Below, piece by piece: positions 8,771 to 18,673 of a stretch of 64,000 nucleotides of DNA. Made by a program: the position numbers and the translations under genes. Under the pieces are notes generated by a model, which was not told the DNA's origin, did no database searches, and was given only the letters and a program-made list of their open reading frames with translations. Positions within the stretch are counted from its first letter, which is position 1, and each line of letters begins with the position of its first letter. Source of the DNA: Ottowia sp. oral taxon 894 (GTDB lineage: Bacteria > Pseudomonadota > Gammaproteobacteria > Burkholderiales > Burkholderiaceae_C); NCBI RefSeq assembly GCF_001262075.1, contig NZ_CP012073.1:434001-498000 (forward strand), given 5' to 3'.

Positions 8771-10495
8771 TCAGAAGTTGTCGAGCACCGCCCCCTTGCT
8801 GGCGCTGGAGGCATTGAAGGCGAATTTGGCGAGCACGCCGCGCGTGTAGCGCGGCGGGGGGGCTTGCCACTGGGCGCGGCGGCGGGCGATTTCGGCTTCG
8901 GGCACGTTCAGTTGCAGCAGCAGCCGGGTGGCGTCGATGGTGATGCTGTCGCCTTCTTCCACCAGGGCGATGGCGCCGCCTGCTGCGGCTTCAGGGGCCA
9001 CGTGGCCGACGACCATGCCCCAGGTGCCGCCGGAAAAGCGCCCGTCGGTGATCAGGCCCACGCTTTCGCCCAGGCCCGCGCCGATGAGCGCGCCGGTGGG
9101 GGCGAGCATTTCGGGCATGCCGGGGCCGCCTTTGGGGCCGAGGTAGCGCAGCACCATGACGTCGCCCGCCTTGATGCGGCCATCCAGAATGGCCTTGAGG
9201 GCGCTTTGCTCGTCGTTGAACACGCGGGCGGGGCCGGTGATGACGGGGTTTTTCAGGCCGGTGATTTTGGCCACGGCGCCTTCGGGCGAGAGGTTGCCTT
9301 TGAGGATGGCTAGGTGGCCTTGTTTGTAGAGCGGGGCGTCAAAGGGGCGGATCACGTCTTGCCCGGCGGGCGGCTCATCGGGCACGTCCTTGAGGTTTTC
9401 GGCCACGGTTTTGCCGGTGATGGTGATGCAGTCGCCATGCAGCAGGCCCGCGTTCAGCAGCATCTTCATCACTTGCGGCACGCCGCCGGCGCGGTGCAGA
9501 TCGACGGCGAGGTATTTGCCGCTGGGCTTGAGGTCGCAAAAGACGGGCACTTTCTTGCGCATGCGCTCGAAGTCGTCGATGCTCCAGTCCACGCCCGCCG
9601 CGTGGGCGATGGCCAGAAAGTGCAGCACGGCGTTGGTGGAGCCGCCCGTGGCCATGACGACGGCCACGGCGTTTTCGATGGATTGGCGGGTGACGATGTC
9701 GCGCGGCTTGAGGTCTTTTTTGACGGCTTCGATGACGGCTTTGGCCGATTCGCGCGCGGAGTTCTGTTTTTCGTCGTGCGGATTGGCCATGGTGCTGGAG
9801 TACGGCAGGCTCATGCCCATGGCCTCGAAGGCGGCCGACATGGTGTTGGCCGTGTACATGCCGCCGCAGGAGCCGGTGCCGGGAATGGCGTGCTGCTCCA
9901 CGTCTTTCAGCTCTTGGTCGCTGATCTTGCCGGCGGCGTTTTCGCCCACGGCTTCAAACACGCTGACGATGTTCAGGTCTTGCCCGTGCAGCTTGCCCGG
10001 CAGGATGGTGCCGCCATACACGTAAATGCCCGGCACGTTGGCGCGCAGCAGGCCCATCATGCCGCCGGGCATGTTCTTGTCGCAGCCGCCAATGACGACC
10101 ACGCCGTCCATCCACTGGCCCTGCACGCAGGTTTCCACGCAGTCGGAAATGACTTCGCGGCTGACCAGGCTGTATTTCATGCCTTCGGTGCCCATGGCCA
10201 TGCCGTCTGAAATGGTGGGCGTGCCAAACACCTGGGCGTTGCCGCCCGCTTCGCGGATGCCGGCAATGGCCGCGTCCGCGAGCTTTTGCAGGCCGCTGTT
10301 GCACGGCGTGATGGTGCTGTAGCCATTGGCCACGCCGATCATGGGTTTCTGGAAATCGCTTTCCTCGTAGCCCATGGCGTAGTACATGCTGCGGTTGGGC
10401 GCGCGCGCCTTGCCCTGGGTGATGTTGGCGCTGCGGCGGTTGATGGCCAGGCGCTGGCTGCCGCCGCTGTCGCAGTCGCAATTGCAGTCGTTCAT
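8771..10495 (-). CDS. ilvD: Dihydroxy-acid dehydratase IlvD
   Basis: 574 residues. It converts 2,3-dihydroxy-isovalerate and its homologue to the 2-keto acids in valine, leucine and isoleucine synthesis, and its product also feeds pantothenate synthesis. The three Fe-S cysteines are in TPCN (Cys65), [10 protein letters not shown] (Cys138) and [15 protein letters not shown] (Cys210). TDGRFSGGT and [16 protein letters not shown] near the C-terminus are also typical. The N-terminus [11 protein letters not shown] is unusually cysteine-rich; whether this matters is unknown. The start ATG is preceded by a GGTTTTCCCC-type leader rather than a strong ribosome binding site; an in-frame start 11 codons upstream ([11 protein letters not shown]) is possible. 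It is monocistronic, with tRNA-Gly divergent upstream and a strong terminator downstream. Confidence 0.96.
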   Translation of the reverse strand: MNDCNCDCDSGGSQRLAINRRSANITQGKARAPNRSMYYAMGYEESDFQKPMIGVANGYSTITPCNSGLQKLADAAIAGIREAGGNAQVFGTPTISDGMAMGTEGMKYSLVSREVISDCVETCVQGQWMDGVVVIGGCDKNMPGGMMGLLRANVPGIYVYGGTILPGKLHGQDLNIVSVFEAVGENAAGKISDQELKDVEQHAIPGTGSCGGMYTANTMSAAFEAMGMSLPYSSTMANPHDEKQNSARESAKAVIEAVKKDLKPRDIVTRQSIENAVAVVMATGGSTNAVLHFLAIAHAAGVDWSIDDFERMRKKVPVFCDLKPSGKYLAVDLHRAGGVPQVMKMLLNAGLLHGDCITITGKTVAENLKDVPDEPPAGQDVIRPFDAPLYKQGHLAILKGNLSPEGAVAKITGLKNPVITGPARVFNDEQSALKAILDGRIKAGDVMVLRYLGPKGGPGMPEMLAPTGALIGAGLGESVGLITDGRFSGGTWGMVVGHVAPEAAAGGAIALVEEGDSITIDATRLLLQLNVPEAEIARRRAQWQAPPPRYTRGVLAKFAFNASSASKGAVLDNF

Positions 10496-10610
10496 GGGGA
10501 AAACCTCGTGGGGTGAATGAAATGGCAAGAGGAAAAGCCGTGCATTCTAGGTCTGCGCCTGCGGCACAAGCCTGCGATATAGAATCGCGCGCTTTGCAAG
10601 TCTTTGCCCT

Positions 10611-10684
10611 GCGGGCGTCGTTCAATGGCAGGACCTGAGCTTCCCAAGCTCAAGACGTGGGTTCGATTCCCATCGCCCGCTCCA
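10611..10684 (+). tRNA. tRNA-Gly (anticodon CCC)
   Basis: A 74-nt tRNA with acceptor GCGGGCG pairing to CGCCCGC, discriminator T and encoded CCA. The anticodon stem TGAGC/GCTCA holds loop TTCCCAA, giving anticodon CCC. A TATAGAAT box about 25 bases upstream could be the -10 element. Confidence 0.96.
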
Positions 10685-11123
10685 CTCCAGCTTTTATTTC
10701 AGCCTTTCATGGCGCGCCGCAAAGGCCCATGTAGGGCTTCAGCCCGCCTGGCCCGCCGTCGCGGCCCTTCCAGAAATTCCGATCCGGCAACGCCCGGCCC
10801 CAATCCGCTGGCGCTGGTTTCGGCAAGCATCAAAGCGGCCCAGGCAAAGCGCGAATCCAGGCGCAAACGCCCTTGCCGCATGACGGCCGCAAGCCCGCCC
10901 CAAGGCCAAAGAGTCAGCCTGGCGCCCGGCCCGCTTTCCGGCGCGCTTTGCGATGACCCTGCCTGAACGCCCGCCGCGCCCGGGCGCAACCGCTTGCCGC
11001 GCGAAGGCGCCTCCAGTCCCCCGCTTCCATTCTTTCGCCCTGCTGCGGCCAGCCGCAGCGTCAGGCTGGCGAATTCCTAGAATCCGCCCCTTTTGAATCC
11101 TCTTTGCCGAAAGGAATGCTCAC
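10685..11123. other. Gap, no gene recognised
   Basis: Lies between tRNA-Gly and ppa. Both strands have open frames from high GC but no family motif. GAAAGGAATGCTCAC at its end is the ppa ribosome binding region. Confidence 0.5.
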
Positions 11124-11651
11124 ATGTCCCTGAAAAACGTCACCCCCGGCGACAAAGCGCCCGAAGCCTTCAACGTCGTCATTGAAATTCCCATGCACGG
11201 CGACCCCATCAAATATGAAGTGGACAAGCAAAGCGGCGCCCTCTTCGTGGACCGCTTCATGAGCGCCGCCATGTACTACCCCGCCAACTACGGCTACGTG
11301 CCGCAGACGCTGGCCGGCGACGGCGATCCGGTGGACGTGCTGGTCGTCACTCCCGTGCCGCTGCCGCCCGGCGTGGTTGTCACCTGCCGCGCCATCGGCA
11401 TCCTGAACATGCAAGACGAAGCGGGCAACGACGCCAAGGTGCTGGCCGTGCCCGTTTCCAAAAAGCTGCCGCTGTATGACGGCTGGAAAACGCCTGACGA
11501 CGCGCCGCAAAGCCTCACGCGCGCCATCACGCACTTTTTCGAGCACTACAAAGACCTGGAAGCAGGCAAATGGGTCAAGGTGCTGGGCTGGGACGGCCCC
11601 GAAGCCGCGAAAAAGGAAATTGCCGACGGCATCGCCGCCGCCAAAAAGTAA
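11124..11651 (+). CDS. ppa: Inorganic pyrophosphatase
   Basis: 175 residues, the usual length for the soluble family I enzyme. It splits pyrophosphate to phosphate, pulling biosynthetic reactions forward. The metal-binding signature DGDPVDVLV lies at residues 66-74 (Asp66, Asp68, Asp71). [12 protein letters not shown] before it and [18 protein letters not shown] near the end are also typical. The ribosome binding site is AAAGGAATG. It is monocistronic; a minus-oriented family A repeat follows the stop by about 70 bases. Confidence 0.96.
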   Translation: MSLKNVTPGDKAPEAFNVVIEIPMHGDPIKYEVDKQSGALFVDRFMSAAMYYPANYGYVPQTLAGDGDPVDVLVVTPVPLPPGVVVTCRAIGILNMQDEAGNDAKVLAVPVSKKLPLYDGWKTPDDAPQSLTRAITHFFEHYKDLEAGKWVKVLGWDGPEAAKKEIADGIAAAKK

Positions 11652-11721
11652 GCCCGCGCAAAGCGAGGCGGGGCCGCCGCCTCTGCTTCTTCACCTTCGC
11701 TCCTTGCTCCCGTTTTGCTTT

Positions 11722-11811
11722 GATTTAGCTCCTTGATTCATAGCATGAGGTCTTAGTGCAGCCTGCGCAAGGCCTGATTTTCATGCCCCTGAATCAGCTC
11801 CTGTTTTTGAA
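11722..11811 (-). repeat. 90-bp interspersed repeat, family A copy 3
   Basis: Minus-oriented: AGCTCCTTGATTCATAGCATGAGGTCTTAGTG core and arm, then the far arm AGCTCCTGTTTTTGA. It sits between ppa and the DUF2868 gene. Confidence 0.85.
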
Positions 11812-11879
11812 TCAGCAAAGCGACCTCTTCGCTGCCCCCGCCCCCTCTTCACGCGCTTTTTTCTTCGCGCGCCCATCGC

Positions 11880-13397
11880 ATGAATGCCCCTGCTGACACC
11901 CCGCTGGCCCAGGCCGTCATCGCGCAGGCCGTGCAGGGCCTGGAAAGCACGGGCTGGCTGGACGACGCCGGCGCGCTGCGCCAGGCCGCGCGCGAAAAGC
12001 CGGGCGAGCGCCCGGCCCAATACCTGCGCCGCGCCTGGCTGCTGGGCGAGCGCCTGGGGCTGACGCAGGCGCTGGAGCAGGCGCGCGCCGCGCTGGGGCT
12101 GGCCCTCATCGCGCTGGCGCTGGCCGTGGCCCTGGCCGCGCTGGGGCTGGAGCGCGCCGCGCTGGGCGCGGAGCGCACCATCAACGCCGCTGCGGCCCTG
12201 GCCGCCCTGCTGGGGCCGCACCTGCTGGCGCTGGCCGTCTGGCTGGCCGCGCTCATGCTGCCCAAACAGCTGCCCGGACAGCTGTCCGGACAACTGCCTC
12301 AAGCCAGCGGCGGCGCGCTGCTGGGGCGGATGGCCTGGCGGCTGGCCCAACGCATGGCACAGCGGGTCGCCTCGCGCGCCAGCCGCCGCCTGGCGCGCTC
12401 CGGCGCGAATGCGGCCCGGCTGCTCGATGCCAGCGCCACCGTCTTGCAGCGCCTGCGGCTTTGGCCCTGGCTTCTGGGCGGCATCAGCCACGGCATCTGG
12501 GCGCTGGCCTTCGCGCTGGCGCTGGCGCTGCTGCTGTTTGACTTCGCCTTTCGCGCCTACCGCCTGACCTGGGAGACCACCATCCTCAGCAGCCACGCCT
12601 TCGCCGCCTTCGTGCAAGCCAGCGGCTGGCTGCCCGCGCGGCTGGGCTTTGCCGTGCCCGACGCCGCCGCCGTGCAGCAGGCCCTGGCGGCATCGGCTCC
12701 GGCCTCCGCCACTCTCGCATCCAGCGCCGCCGCCGCGAATCAAAGCGCCTGGGCCTGGTGGCTCATGGGCTGCGTATTCACCTACGGCCTGCTGCCGCGC
12801 GCCCTGCTGGCCGCCTTTTGCCTGTGGCGCTGGCGGCAGGGCCTGGGCCGCCTTGCGCAGCCCGATGCCGCCCTGCCCGCAGACTCGCCCGAAGCCTTGC
12901 TGCACGTGCGGCAAGTCTTCGCCCGCCTGGATGCCCTCGCGCCCGCCGTCGTCATGGACGCCGAGCGCCCCGCCCCTTGCAGCGAAAGCGCCGCCAGCGC
13001 CCACGCCGCCAGCGCAGCGCCCGCGCTCATCGGCTTTGAACTGCCGCCGGAGCTGCCCTGGCCCCCTGCCCTGCCGGCCAGCCCCGCGCTTCGCATCCTG
13101 AATGTGGATGGCAGCAGCGCCCAGCGCCAGGCCGCCCTGGCCGAGCTGGCCGCGCGCCCGCCCGCCGCCTTGCTGCTGGCCTGCCACGCCAGCGCCAGCC
13201 CTGACCGGGGCGCCGCCCGCTTCCTGCGCGAAGCCGCCCGCCACGCGCCGCGCACCGCGCTCTGGCTCGTGCCCGCAGACGAAGCGGCCCAGGCCGGGCA
13301 CACCGCGCGCTGGCAAAACTGGCTCCGCGCCGAAAAGCCGGGCGCCGCCCTGCTCGCCAGCAAAGCCAGCGCCCTCGCCTGGCTGCAAAAGCCATGA
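11880..13397 (+). CDS. DUF2868-type membrane protein
   Basis: 505 residues, alanine- and leucine-rich. N-terminal about 65 residues are soluble (GERPAQYLRRAWLLGERLGL). Two membrane segments follow near residues 70-92 and 102-122, then LLGGISHGIWALAFALALALLLFDFAFRAYRLTWETTI with two more, another near 290-310, and a soluble C-terminal domain of about 180 residues. The order, including WETTILS after the fourth helix, fits the DUF2868 family. In many beta- and gammaproteobacteria such genes precede a DUF3482 GTPase gene; here that partner is absent and accA follows after a repeat. Function unknown. The antisense strand also carries a 540-codon open frame, which I treat as a GC artefact. Confidence 0.75.
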   Translation: MNAPADTPLAQAVIAQAVQGLESTGWLDDAGALRQAAREKPGERPAQYLRRAWLLGERLGLTQALEQARAALGLALIALALAVALAALGLERAALGAERTINAAAALAALLGPHLLALAVWLAALMLPKQLPGQLSGQLPQASGGALLGRMAWRLAQRMAQRVASRASRRLARSGANAARLLDASATVLQRLRLWPWLLGGISHGIWALAFALALALLLFDFAFRAYRLTWETTILSSHAFAAFVQASGWLPARLGFAVPDAAAVQQALAASAPASATLASSAAAANQSAWAWWLMGCVFTYGLLPRALLAAFCLWRWRQGLGRLAQPDAALPADSPEALLHVRQVFARLDALAPAVVMDAERPAPCSESAASAHAASAAPALIGFELPPELPWPPALPASPALRILNVDGSSAQRQAALAELAARPPAALLLACHASASPDRGAARFLREAARHAPRTALWLVPADEAAQAGHTARWQNWLRAEKPGAALLASKASALAWLQKP

Positions 13398-13424
13398 CGG
13401 CATTGCCGCAAGCCACGCATCCAG

Positions 13425-13515
13425 TTCAGAAAAAAGAGCAAATTCAGGGCAGCCAAAAACGGCATCGGCGCAAATTGCACTAGGACCTCATGCTATGAAT
13501 CAAGGAGCGAAATAA
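13425..13515 (+). repeat. 90-bp interspersed repeat, family A copy 4
   Basis: Plus-oriented, 28 bases after the DUF2868 stop: arm AAAAGAGCAAATTCAGGG, core GCACTAGGACCTCATGCTAT, right arm GAATCAAGGAGCGAAATAA. Confidence 0.9.
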
Positions 13516-13629
13516 GCCCCCTTGATTCCGCCGCCCGCCAGCCCCCTGAAAACAGCGCGGCCTGCGGCCATGCCCGCGAGACACATCCGCTAACATTGCC
13601 CGCTTGTCCGCACACACAGGAGTAGGCCC

Positions 13630-14604
13630 TTGGCCAAACGCACCTTTCTCGACTTCGAGCAGCCCATCGCCGAACTCGAAAACAAGATTGAAGAGCTGCG
13701 CAACATGCAATCGGGCAATGAGGCGGCGGTGGACATCACCGAAGAAATCGACCGCCTCAGCCAGAAAAGCCTCAAGCTCACCCAGGACATCTACCGCAGC
13801 CTCACGCCCTGGCAAATCACCAAAATCGCCCGCCACCCCGACCGCCCCTACACGCTGGACTACGTCAAGGGCCTGTTCACCGGCTTCATTGAGCTGCACG
13901 GCGACCGCCACTTTGCCGACGACCAGAGCATCATCGGCGGCCTGGCGCGCTTTGGCGGCCATGCCTGCGTGGTGATCGGCCACCAAAAAGGGCGCGACAC
14001 CAAGGAGCGCACCCTGCGCAACTTCGGCATGACGCGCCCCGAGGGCTACCGCAAGGCGCTGCGGCTGATGAAAACGGCCGAGAAATTCGGCCTGCCCGTC
14101 TTCACCTTCGTGGACACGCCCGGCGCTTTTCCGGGCATCGACGCCGAAGAGCGCGGCCAGTCTGAAGCCATCGGCCGCAACATCTATGAAATGGCGCAGC
14201 TGCGCACGCCCATCATCACCACCATCATTGGCGAAGGCGGCTCCGGCGGCGCGCTGGCCATTGCCGTATCAGACCAGACGCTGATGCTGCAATACGCCAT
14301 CTATTCCGTCATCAGCCCCGAAGGCTGCGCCTCCATCCTCTGGAAAACCGGCGAGAAAGCCGCCGAAGCCGCCGAGGCGCTGGGCATCACGGCCCCGCGC
14401 CTGAAAAGCCTGGGCCTGATCGACAAAGTAGTCAGCGAGCCGACAGGCGGCGCGCACCGCGACCCGCAGCACATGTGCACCCTGCTCAAGCGCGCCCTGG
14501 GCGAAGCCTGGCGCCAACTCAGCGCCCTGGAGCCTGAAGAGCTGCTGGAACGCCGCTACCAGCGCCTGCAAAGCTACGGCCGCTTTGAAGCGGCCCCCGC
14601 CTGA
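13630..14604 (+). CDS. accA: Acetyl-CoA carboxylase carboxyltransferase subunit alpha
   Basis: 324 residues. AccA works with AccD to move the carboxyl group from biotin on AccB to acetyl-CoA, making malonyl-CoA for fatty acid synthesis. Motifs: [19 protein letters not shown] at the N-terminus, [37 protein letters not shown], and [11 protein letters not shown] near residue 205. The start is a TTG, set because AKRTFLDFE is the family's N-terminus, AGGAG lies 7 bases upstream, and the first ATG is about 27 codons too late. accD is not in the window. Product use links it to fabA-fabB at 31 kb. Confidence 0.96.
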   Translation: MAKRTFLDFEQPIAELENKIEELRNMQSGNEAAVDITEEIDRLSQKSLKLTQDIYRSLTPWQITKIARHPDRPYTLDYVKGLFTGFIELHGDRHFADDQSIIGGLARFGGHACVVIGHQKGRDTKERTLRNFGMTRPEGYRKALRLMKTAEKFGLPVFTFVDTPGAFPGIDAEERGQSEAIGRNIYEMAQLRTPIITTIIGEGGSGGALAIAVSDQTLMLQYAIYSVISPEGCASILWKTGEKAAEAAEALGITAPRLKSLGLIDKVVSEPTGGAHRDPQHMCTLLKRALGEAWRQLSALEPEELLERRYQRLQSYGRFEAAPA

Positions 14605-14605
14605 G

Positions 14606-14651
14606 GGCCTGCTCAGCGCCTGGCCGCGAGGGGCGAAAGCGCAGCGCCGGG
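14606..14651. repeat. Half copy of hairpin repeat, family B
   Basis: GGCCTGCTCAGCGCCTGGCC and GAGGGGCGAAAGCGCAG match the left half of the long-stem repeats at 24596 and 52180. The right half is missing. It lies between the convergent accA and murB stops. Confidence 0.5.
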
Positions 14652-14662
14652 CGAAGCGGCGC

Positions 14663-15718
14663 TCAAACCACCACCGGCTCCGGCTCCAGGCGAATGCCGA
14701 AGCGCTCGTAAACGCTGGTCTGAATGGCCTTGGCCAGCGTCATCACTTCGCCGCCCGTGGCCGGGTGGTCGGCCGCGCCCAGGTTCACCAGCACGAGGGC
14801 CTGTTTTTCGTAGACGCCCGCGTTGCCCATGCGCTTGCCGCGCCAGCCGCAGGCGTCGATCAGCCAGCCGGCGGCGAGCTTGACGCGGCCATCGGGCAGC
14901 GGGTAATGCACCACCTGCGGCTCGCGGGCGATGATGTCGCGGCACTGCTCGGCCGTGACGGTGGGGTTTTTGAAAAAGCTGCCCGCGTTGCCCAGCACGG
15001 CGGGATCGGGCAGCTTGGCGCGGCGAATGGCCACCACCCAGTCGCGAATCTGGCTGGGCGTGGGCGCGGCCACGCCTTCTTCCGCCATGCGGCGCTGCAA
15101 ATCCAGGTAGCCCAGCTCGGGCCGCCACTGGCGCGGCAGGGCGTAGCGCACGCGCAAGATGGCGGCGCACCCAGCCAGGCCCAGCCCGCCCGGCTCGGCG
15201 GGGGCGTGCTTGAAGATGGAATCGCGGTAGCCGAAGGCGCATTGCGCCGCGTCCAGCGTGAAGGGGCGGCCCGTGCGCAAGTCAATGGCATCCAGCGAAT
15301 GAAAGCGGTCTTGCTGCTCCACGCCGTAAGCGCCAATGTTCTGCACGGGCGCTGCGCCCACCGTGCCGGGAATGAGCGCCAGGTTTTCCAGCCCCGGCAA
15401 GCCCTGCGCCAGCGTCCATTGCACAAAGCCGTGCCAGCTTTCGCCCGCGCCCGCTTCCACGATGGTGTGGCGCGCCGTCTGCTCCAGCACGCGCAGCCCC
15501 GGCACTTCCATCTTGAGCACGGCGGCGCGCACTTCGCCCGTGGCCAGCACGATGTTGCTGCCGCCGCCCAGCACCAGGCGCGGCAGGCCCGCCAGCTCCG
15601 GGGCGGCCAGCGCCTGCCGCAAGTCTTGCTCGCTGCGCACGCGCACCAGCGCGGCAGCGCGCGCGGCGATGCCAAAGGTGTTGAAGCTCTGCAAGGGGGC
15701 CTGGCGGGAGACAAGCAT
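14663..15718 (-). CDS. murB: UDP-N-acetylenolpyruvoylglucosamine reductase MurB
   Basis: 351 residues, the type I (E. coli-like) length. It uses NADPH and FAD to make UDP-N-acetylmuramate for peptidoglycan. Visible: NTFGIAARA, the FAD-binding [28 protein letters not shown], the type I-specific YRDSIFK loop, [10 protein letters not shown] with the proton-donating Ser, and the C-terminal [15 protein letters not shown]. The start was set at [15 protein letters not shown], where the family begins. It diverges from yajQ (41-base gap) and converges on accA. Confidence 0.95.
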   Translation of the reverse strand: MLVSRQAPLQSFNTFGIAARAAALVRVRSEQDLRQALAAPELAGLPRLVLGGGSNIVLATGEVRAAVLKMEVPGLRVLEQTARHTIVEAGAGESWHGFVQWTLAQGLPGLENLALIPGTVGAAPVQNIGAYGVEQQDRFHSLDAIDLRTGRPFTLDAAQCAFGYRDSIFKHAPAEPGGLGLAGCAAILRVRYALPRQWRPELGYLDLQRRMAEEGVAAPTPSQIRDWVVAIRRAKLPDPAVLGNAGSFFKNPTVTAEQCRDIIAREPQVVHYPLPDGRVKLAAGWLIDACGWRGKRMGNAGVYEKQALVLVNLGAADHPATGGEVMTLAKAIQTSVYERFGIRLEPEPVVV

Positions 15719-15759
15719 GTGACAATTGTGGCATTGCCTTTTTGTTGCAGGAGATACAG

Positions 15760-16245
15760 ATGCCTTCATTCGACACGGTGTGCGACCCCGACATGGTGGA
15801 AGTGCGCAACGCGGTGGACAACGCCGCCAAGGAAATCGGCACGCGCTTTGACTTCAAGGGCACCAGCGCCGCCATTGAACTCAAGGACAAAGAAATCACC
15901 CTGCTGGGCGATGCCGACTTCCAGCTCCAGCAGGTGGAAGACATCCTGCGCGCCAAGCTCGCCAAGCGCGGCGTGGACGTGCGCTTTCTGGACAAGGGCG
16001 AAGTGCAAAAAGCTGGCGGCGACAAAGTCAGGCAGGTGGTGAAAGTGCGCAGCGGCATCGCCACGGAAGACGGCAAGAAGATTCAGAAACTCATCAAAGA
16101 CAGCAAGCTGAAAGTGCAGGCCGCCATCCAGGGCGAAGCCGTGCGCGTGACGGGCGCCAAGAAAGACGATTTGCAAGCCGTCATGGCCCTGCTGCGCAAG
16201 GAAATGAGCGCGTTGCCGCTGTCGTTCAACAACTTCCGCGACTGA
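15760..16245 (+). CDS. yajQ: YajQ family nucleotide-binding protein
   Basis: 161 residues, the full family length. It begins [25 protein letters not shown] and has [42 protein letters not shown] and the family-ending [10 protein letters not shown]. YajQ proteins have two ferredoxin-like lobes, bind nucleotides, and in Xanthomonas act as cyclic di-GMP sensors; the role here is inferred. CAGGAGATACAG gives the ribosome binding site. The gene ends 13 bases before the protease-like gene, so the two may be co-transcribed. Confidence 0.93.
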   Translation: MPSFDTVCDPDMVEVRNAVDNAAKEIGTRFDFKGTSAAIELKDKEITLLGDADFQLQQVEDILRAKLAKRGVDVRFLDKGEVQKAGGDKVRQVVKVRSGIATEDGKKIQKLIKDSKLKVQAAIQGEAVRVTGAKKDDLQAVMALLRKEMSALPLSFNNFRD

Positions 16246-16258
16246 GAAAAGGCCGCCC

Positions 16259-16930
16259 ATGCGCCCGCCCGCCGCTGCCCGGCTCGCCGCCACGCTGCCT
16301 GCCGCCTTGTTTGCCGCCCTGCTTGCCGCCCCTCCGGCGGCGGCGCAGAACGTTTCCCTGCAAGGCATGATGGGCGGCAAGGCGCTGCTTGTCATCAACG
16401 GCGGCCGCCCGCGCGCACTGGCGCCGGGCGAAAGCGCGCAGGGCGTCAAAGTCATCTCCGCTGGCGGAGAGCAAGCCGTCGTCATGGCTGACGGCAAGCA
16501 GCTGACCTTGCGCGTGGGCGCCACGCCCGTGGACCTGGGCGGCGCCAGCAGCCCTGGCAGCGGCCGCCGCGTCGTGCTCTCGGCAGACACGCGCGGCCAC
16601 TTCGTCACCAACGGCAGCATCAACGACCGGGCCGTGCAGTTCATGGTGGACACCGGCGCTACCACTCTTGCCATCGGCCAGGCCGAAGCCGAGCGCATCG
16701 GGCTGGACTACAAGGGCGGCCAGCCCGTGGGCATGCACACGGCCAATGGCGTCGTGCGCGGCTGGCTGATTCGCGCTGGCAAAGTGCGCGTGGGCGACGT
16801 GACCGTGCATGACGTGGAAACCGTCGTCACCCCCCTGCCCATGCCCGCCGTGCTACTGGGCAACAGCTTTCTCAACCGCTTCAACATGCGCCGCGAAGGC
16901 AGCCAGATGACGCTGGAAAAGCGCAGCTGA
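16259..16930 (+). CDS. Retropepsin-like aspartic protease, exported
   Basis: 223 residues. A signal peptide of about 29 residues ends in PPAAAQ. The C-terminal half is a single-domain retropepsin-like (clan AA) protease: GHFVTNGSINDRAVQFMVDTGATTLAIG holds the catalytic DTGA near residue 130, and LLGNSFLNRFNMRREGSQMTLEKR is the typical end. Such proteins occur widely in proteobacteria; substrates are unknown. The N-terminal 90 residues (SLQGMMGGKALLVINGG) resemble an SH3-like region often found in this family. Likely periplasmic. Confidence 0.85.
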   Translation: MRPPAAARLAATLPAALFAALLAAPPAAAQNVSLQGMMGGKALLVINGGRPRALAPGESAQGVKVISAGGEQAVVMADGKQLTLRVGATPVDLGGASSPGSGRRVVLSADTRGHFVTNGSINDRAVQFMVDTGATTLAIGQAEAERIGLDYKGGQPVGMHTANGVVRGWLIRAGKVRVGDVTVHDVETVVTPLPMPAVLLGNSFLNRFNMRREGSQMTLEKRS

Positions 16931-16977
16931 GCGGCTCAGGCCCCTTCGCCCCACCCTTGTCCTCGCCTCCACCCCTC

Positions 16978-17472
16978 ATGCGCCGTCAGTCCGTCCACGC
17001 CGCTTCTGCCGCCCTGGCCGCCCTGGCCCTCTTTCTGGCCGAACCGGCCTGGGCGCAGGCCCACAAATGCCAGACGCCTGGCGGCCCTGTCACCTACTCT
17101 GACCAGCCTTGCGCCAACGCACAAGCCGGAGGCCCCATCACCCTGCGCCCCAACAGCATGGACGGCAGCGAAGGCCGCGCGCAAGACCAGCGCGCCGCAG
17201 CCGCGCAGGCTGCACCGCCCGCCAGCCGCACAGGCCGCGCCAGCAGCCACCACTCAAACAGCTGGGCCTGCCGCAATGCCCTGCGCAGCCTGCAAACCCA
17301 GCCGCAGCGCGTGGATGCCGAGCAGTTTGAGCAGGAACGCCAGGCCGCTTCCCGCGCCTGCGGCCATGAAGTGCGCGCCAAGCCGCCCAGGGAACCCAAA
17401 GCCCGGCCGCTGCGCAAACAGCGCGCCGCCAGCTCGCCTGCCAGCCGCGAAAAACGCCGCAGTAAGCCGTGA
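16978..17472 (+). CDS. DUF4124-domain exported protein
   Basis: 164 residues with a signal peptide (about 24 residues ending in AWAQA). HKCQTPGGPVTYSDQPCANAQAGG follows, the short beta-rich DUF4124 module that normally begins with a K/YKCxDxxGxxxYSDxPC pattern. The rest is low-complexity, rich in Ala, Arg and Ser with two further cysteines. The ATG at 16978 is preferred; a TTG seven codons upstream is also in frame. Function unknown. A family A repeat begins 20 bases after the stop. Confidence 0.75.
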   Translation: MRRQSVHAASAALAALALFLAEPAWAQAHKCQTPGGPVTYSDQPCANAQAGGPITLRPNSMDGSEGRAQDQRAAAAQAAPPASRTGRASSHHSNSWACRNALRSLQTQPQRVDAEQFEQERQAASRACGHEVRAKPPREPKARPLRKQRAASSPASREKRRSKP

Positions 17473-17491
17473 CGCCTGGCATCAGACACAC

Positions 17492-17579
17492 CCAAAACAG
17501 GAGCAAATTCAAGGGGCAAAAAAGGCGCTCCGCGCAGTTTCCACTAGGACATCACGCTATCGATAGAGTAGCTAAAAGG
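17492..17579 (+). repeat. 90-bp interspersed repeat, family A copy 5
   Basis: Plus-oriented with a near-consensus left half: AAACAGGAGCAAATTCAAGG, core CCACTAGGACATCACGCTAT. The right arm is diverged (GATAGAGTAGCTAAAAGG). It lies just downstream of the DUF4124 gene. Confidence 0.9.
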
Positions 17580-17639
17580 CGCTATGTTTGCGGCTTGCCC
17601 GTTGTGCCCATTCATTCCCTGAAACAGCGGCCACGCCAA

Positions 17640-17833
17640 AACCATCCGGCTGATGAAAAAAAGAAAATCAATCTGGCGTTTTGTTTTATTACCCGGCGAA
17701 TCATGTTTTCCCGGGAATATGAACGCCTGATTCAAGACGCTGAATCAGCGGCGGAAATCATCGTGAATGTCCGGATTCATGATTTGAATGAACTGAAAAT
17801 GACCGCCCGAAGCCATTGCCGGGCGGTTTTTTC
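17640..17833 (+). ncRNA. Candidate small RNA with terminator
   Basis: An AT-richer stretch unlike its neighbours. It holds GATTCAAGACGCTGAATC (a small hairpin), then AAATCATCGTGAATGTCCGG pairing with ATTCATGATTT, then a strong terminator. A short frame starting MFSREYERLIQDAESAAEI runs through it but continues past the terminator into unrelated sequence. Either a small RNA or the end of the DUF4124 transcript fits. Confidence 0.35.
17802..17833 (+). terminator. Rho-independent terminator
   Basis: ACCGCCCG pairs with CGGGCGGT across a 9-base loop and is followed by six T residues. It is the only such signal for plus-strand transcription after the DUF4124 gene. Confidence 0.85.
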
Positions 17834-17917
17834 ATGTGATGAAGGCTGGCATTTTCAAAAGCCGCCTGCCAGCGCCGGAATGAATGGCCCGCAGCGCTTC
17901 CGGCCCGCGCGGAAGGG

Positions 17918-18397
17918 CTACGCCCAGCGCCGCACGCGCTGCGCATAGCGGGCATAGTCCGCGCCAAAGCGCGCGCGCAGCGCGGCTTCTTCGGGGCGGA
18001 TTTGCAAGGTGTTGAGCACCGCCACAAAAAGCGGCAGCGCCAGCAGCGCAGCGGCATTGCCCAGCCACACGGCCCAGCCTGCCAGCGCCAGCAGCATGCC
18101 CAGGTACATGGGGTTGCGCGTGTAGCGATACACGCCGCCCGTGACCAGCGCGCGGGCGCGCTGCGGCGCCAGCGGATTGACGGTGGTGCGCGATCGCGCG
18201 AAGGCCCACACGCCCGCCAGCGCCAGCGTGCCGCCCGCCGCCGCCAGCACCAGGGCTGCCGCCCAGACCCACACACCGCCGCCCGGCGGCCAGAGCTGCC
18301 CGGCAGGCACGCTGCGGGCCAGCTGCCACATGAGGGCGGCGCAGGCTGCGTCGATCACGGGCGGAGGAATCTTGTGGGCGTACCAGGGCGAAGGCAT
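17918..18397 (-). CDS. Isoprenylcysteine carboxylmethyltransferase-like membrane enzyme
   Basis: 159 residues with about four membrane segments. The signature region GGVYRYTRNPMYLGMLL, followed by RPEEAALRARFGADYARYAQRVRRW, is characteristic of the ICMT/phospholipid-methyltransferase-like family, where these segments bind S-adenosylmethionine. The N-terminus MPSPWYAHKIPPPVIDAACAALMW also fits. The substrate in bacteria is usually unknown, perhaps a lipid or small thiol. The gene stands alone on the minus strand. Confidence 0.8.
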   Translation of the reverse strand: MPSPWYAHKIPPPVIDAACAALMWQLARSVPAGQLWPPGGGVWVWAAALVLAAAGGTLALAGVWAFARSRTTVNPLAPQRARALVTGGVYRYTRNPMYLGMLLALAGWAVWLGNAAALLALPLFVAVLNTLQIRPEEAALRARFGADYARYAQRVRRWA

Positions 18398-18407
18398 GGC
18401 GCGGAAT

Positions 18408-18439
18408 TTACCGGCCCTATTTACCGGCCCTATTTACCC
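18408..18439. repeat. 13-bp tandem repeat
   Basis: TTACCGGCCCTAT occurs twice head to tail and then begins a third time (TTACCCG). It lies in the upstream region of the ICMT-like gene. Confidence 0.8.
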
Positions 18440-18673
18440 GCCGTAGCAGGCAGTAGCATCCGGCGGCCAGCGGGCGCGTTTGCGCCGCGCAAGGCTTGCG
18501 CGGGCGTGACGCCAGATGCAGCGCAAGATGCTCTGCCGGCCTCGCGGGCGCGGCATTCCGGCGGCCCGGCTTTCATGCCCCCCGGAACAGGTTCTCATAC
18601 CCCAATAAGCCGTTTGCGCCCGTAGATCAAGCGCGGGCAGCTATCAGAAACAGAGCAAAAAGGAGTGTTTTCC

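Noticed and set aside
11781-13403. A 540-codon open frame antisense to the DUF2868 gene
   Set aside because: Its protein is Gly/Gln/Arg-rich low-complexity sequence with no motif. It arises because GC-rich third positions remove stops on the opposite strand.
17469-17948. A 159-codon frame running through repeat copy 5 and the terminator
   Set aside because: It crosses a family A repeat and a strong terminator and has no motif, so it is not a gene as such.
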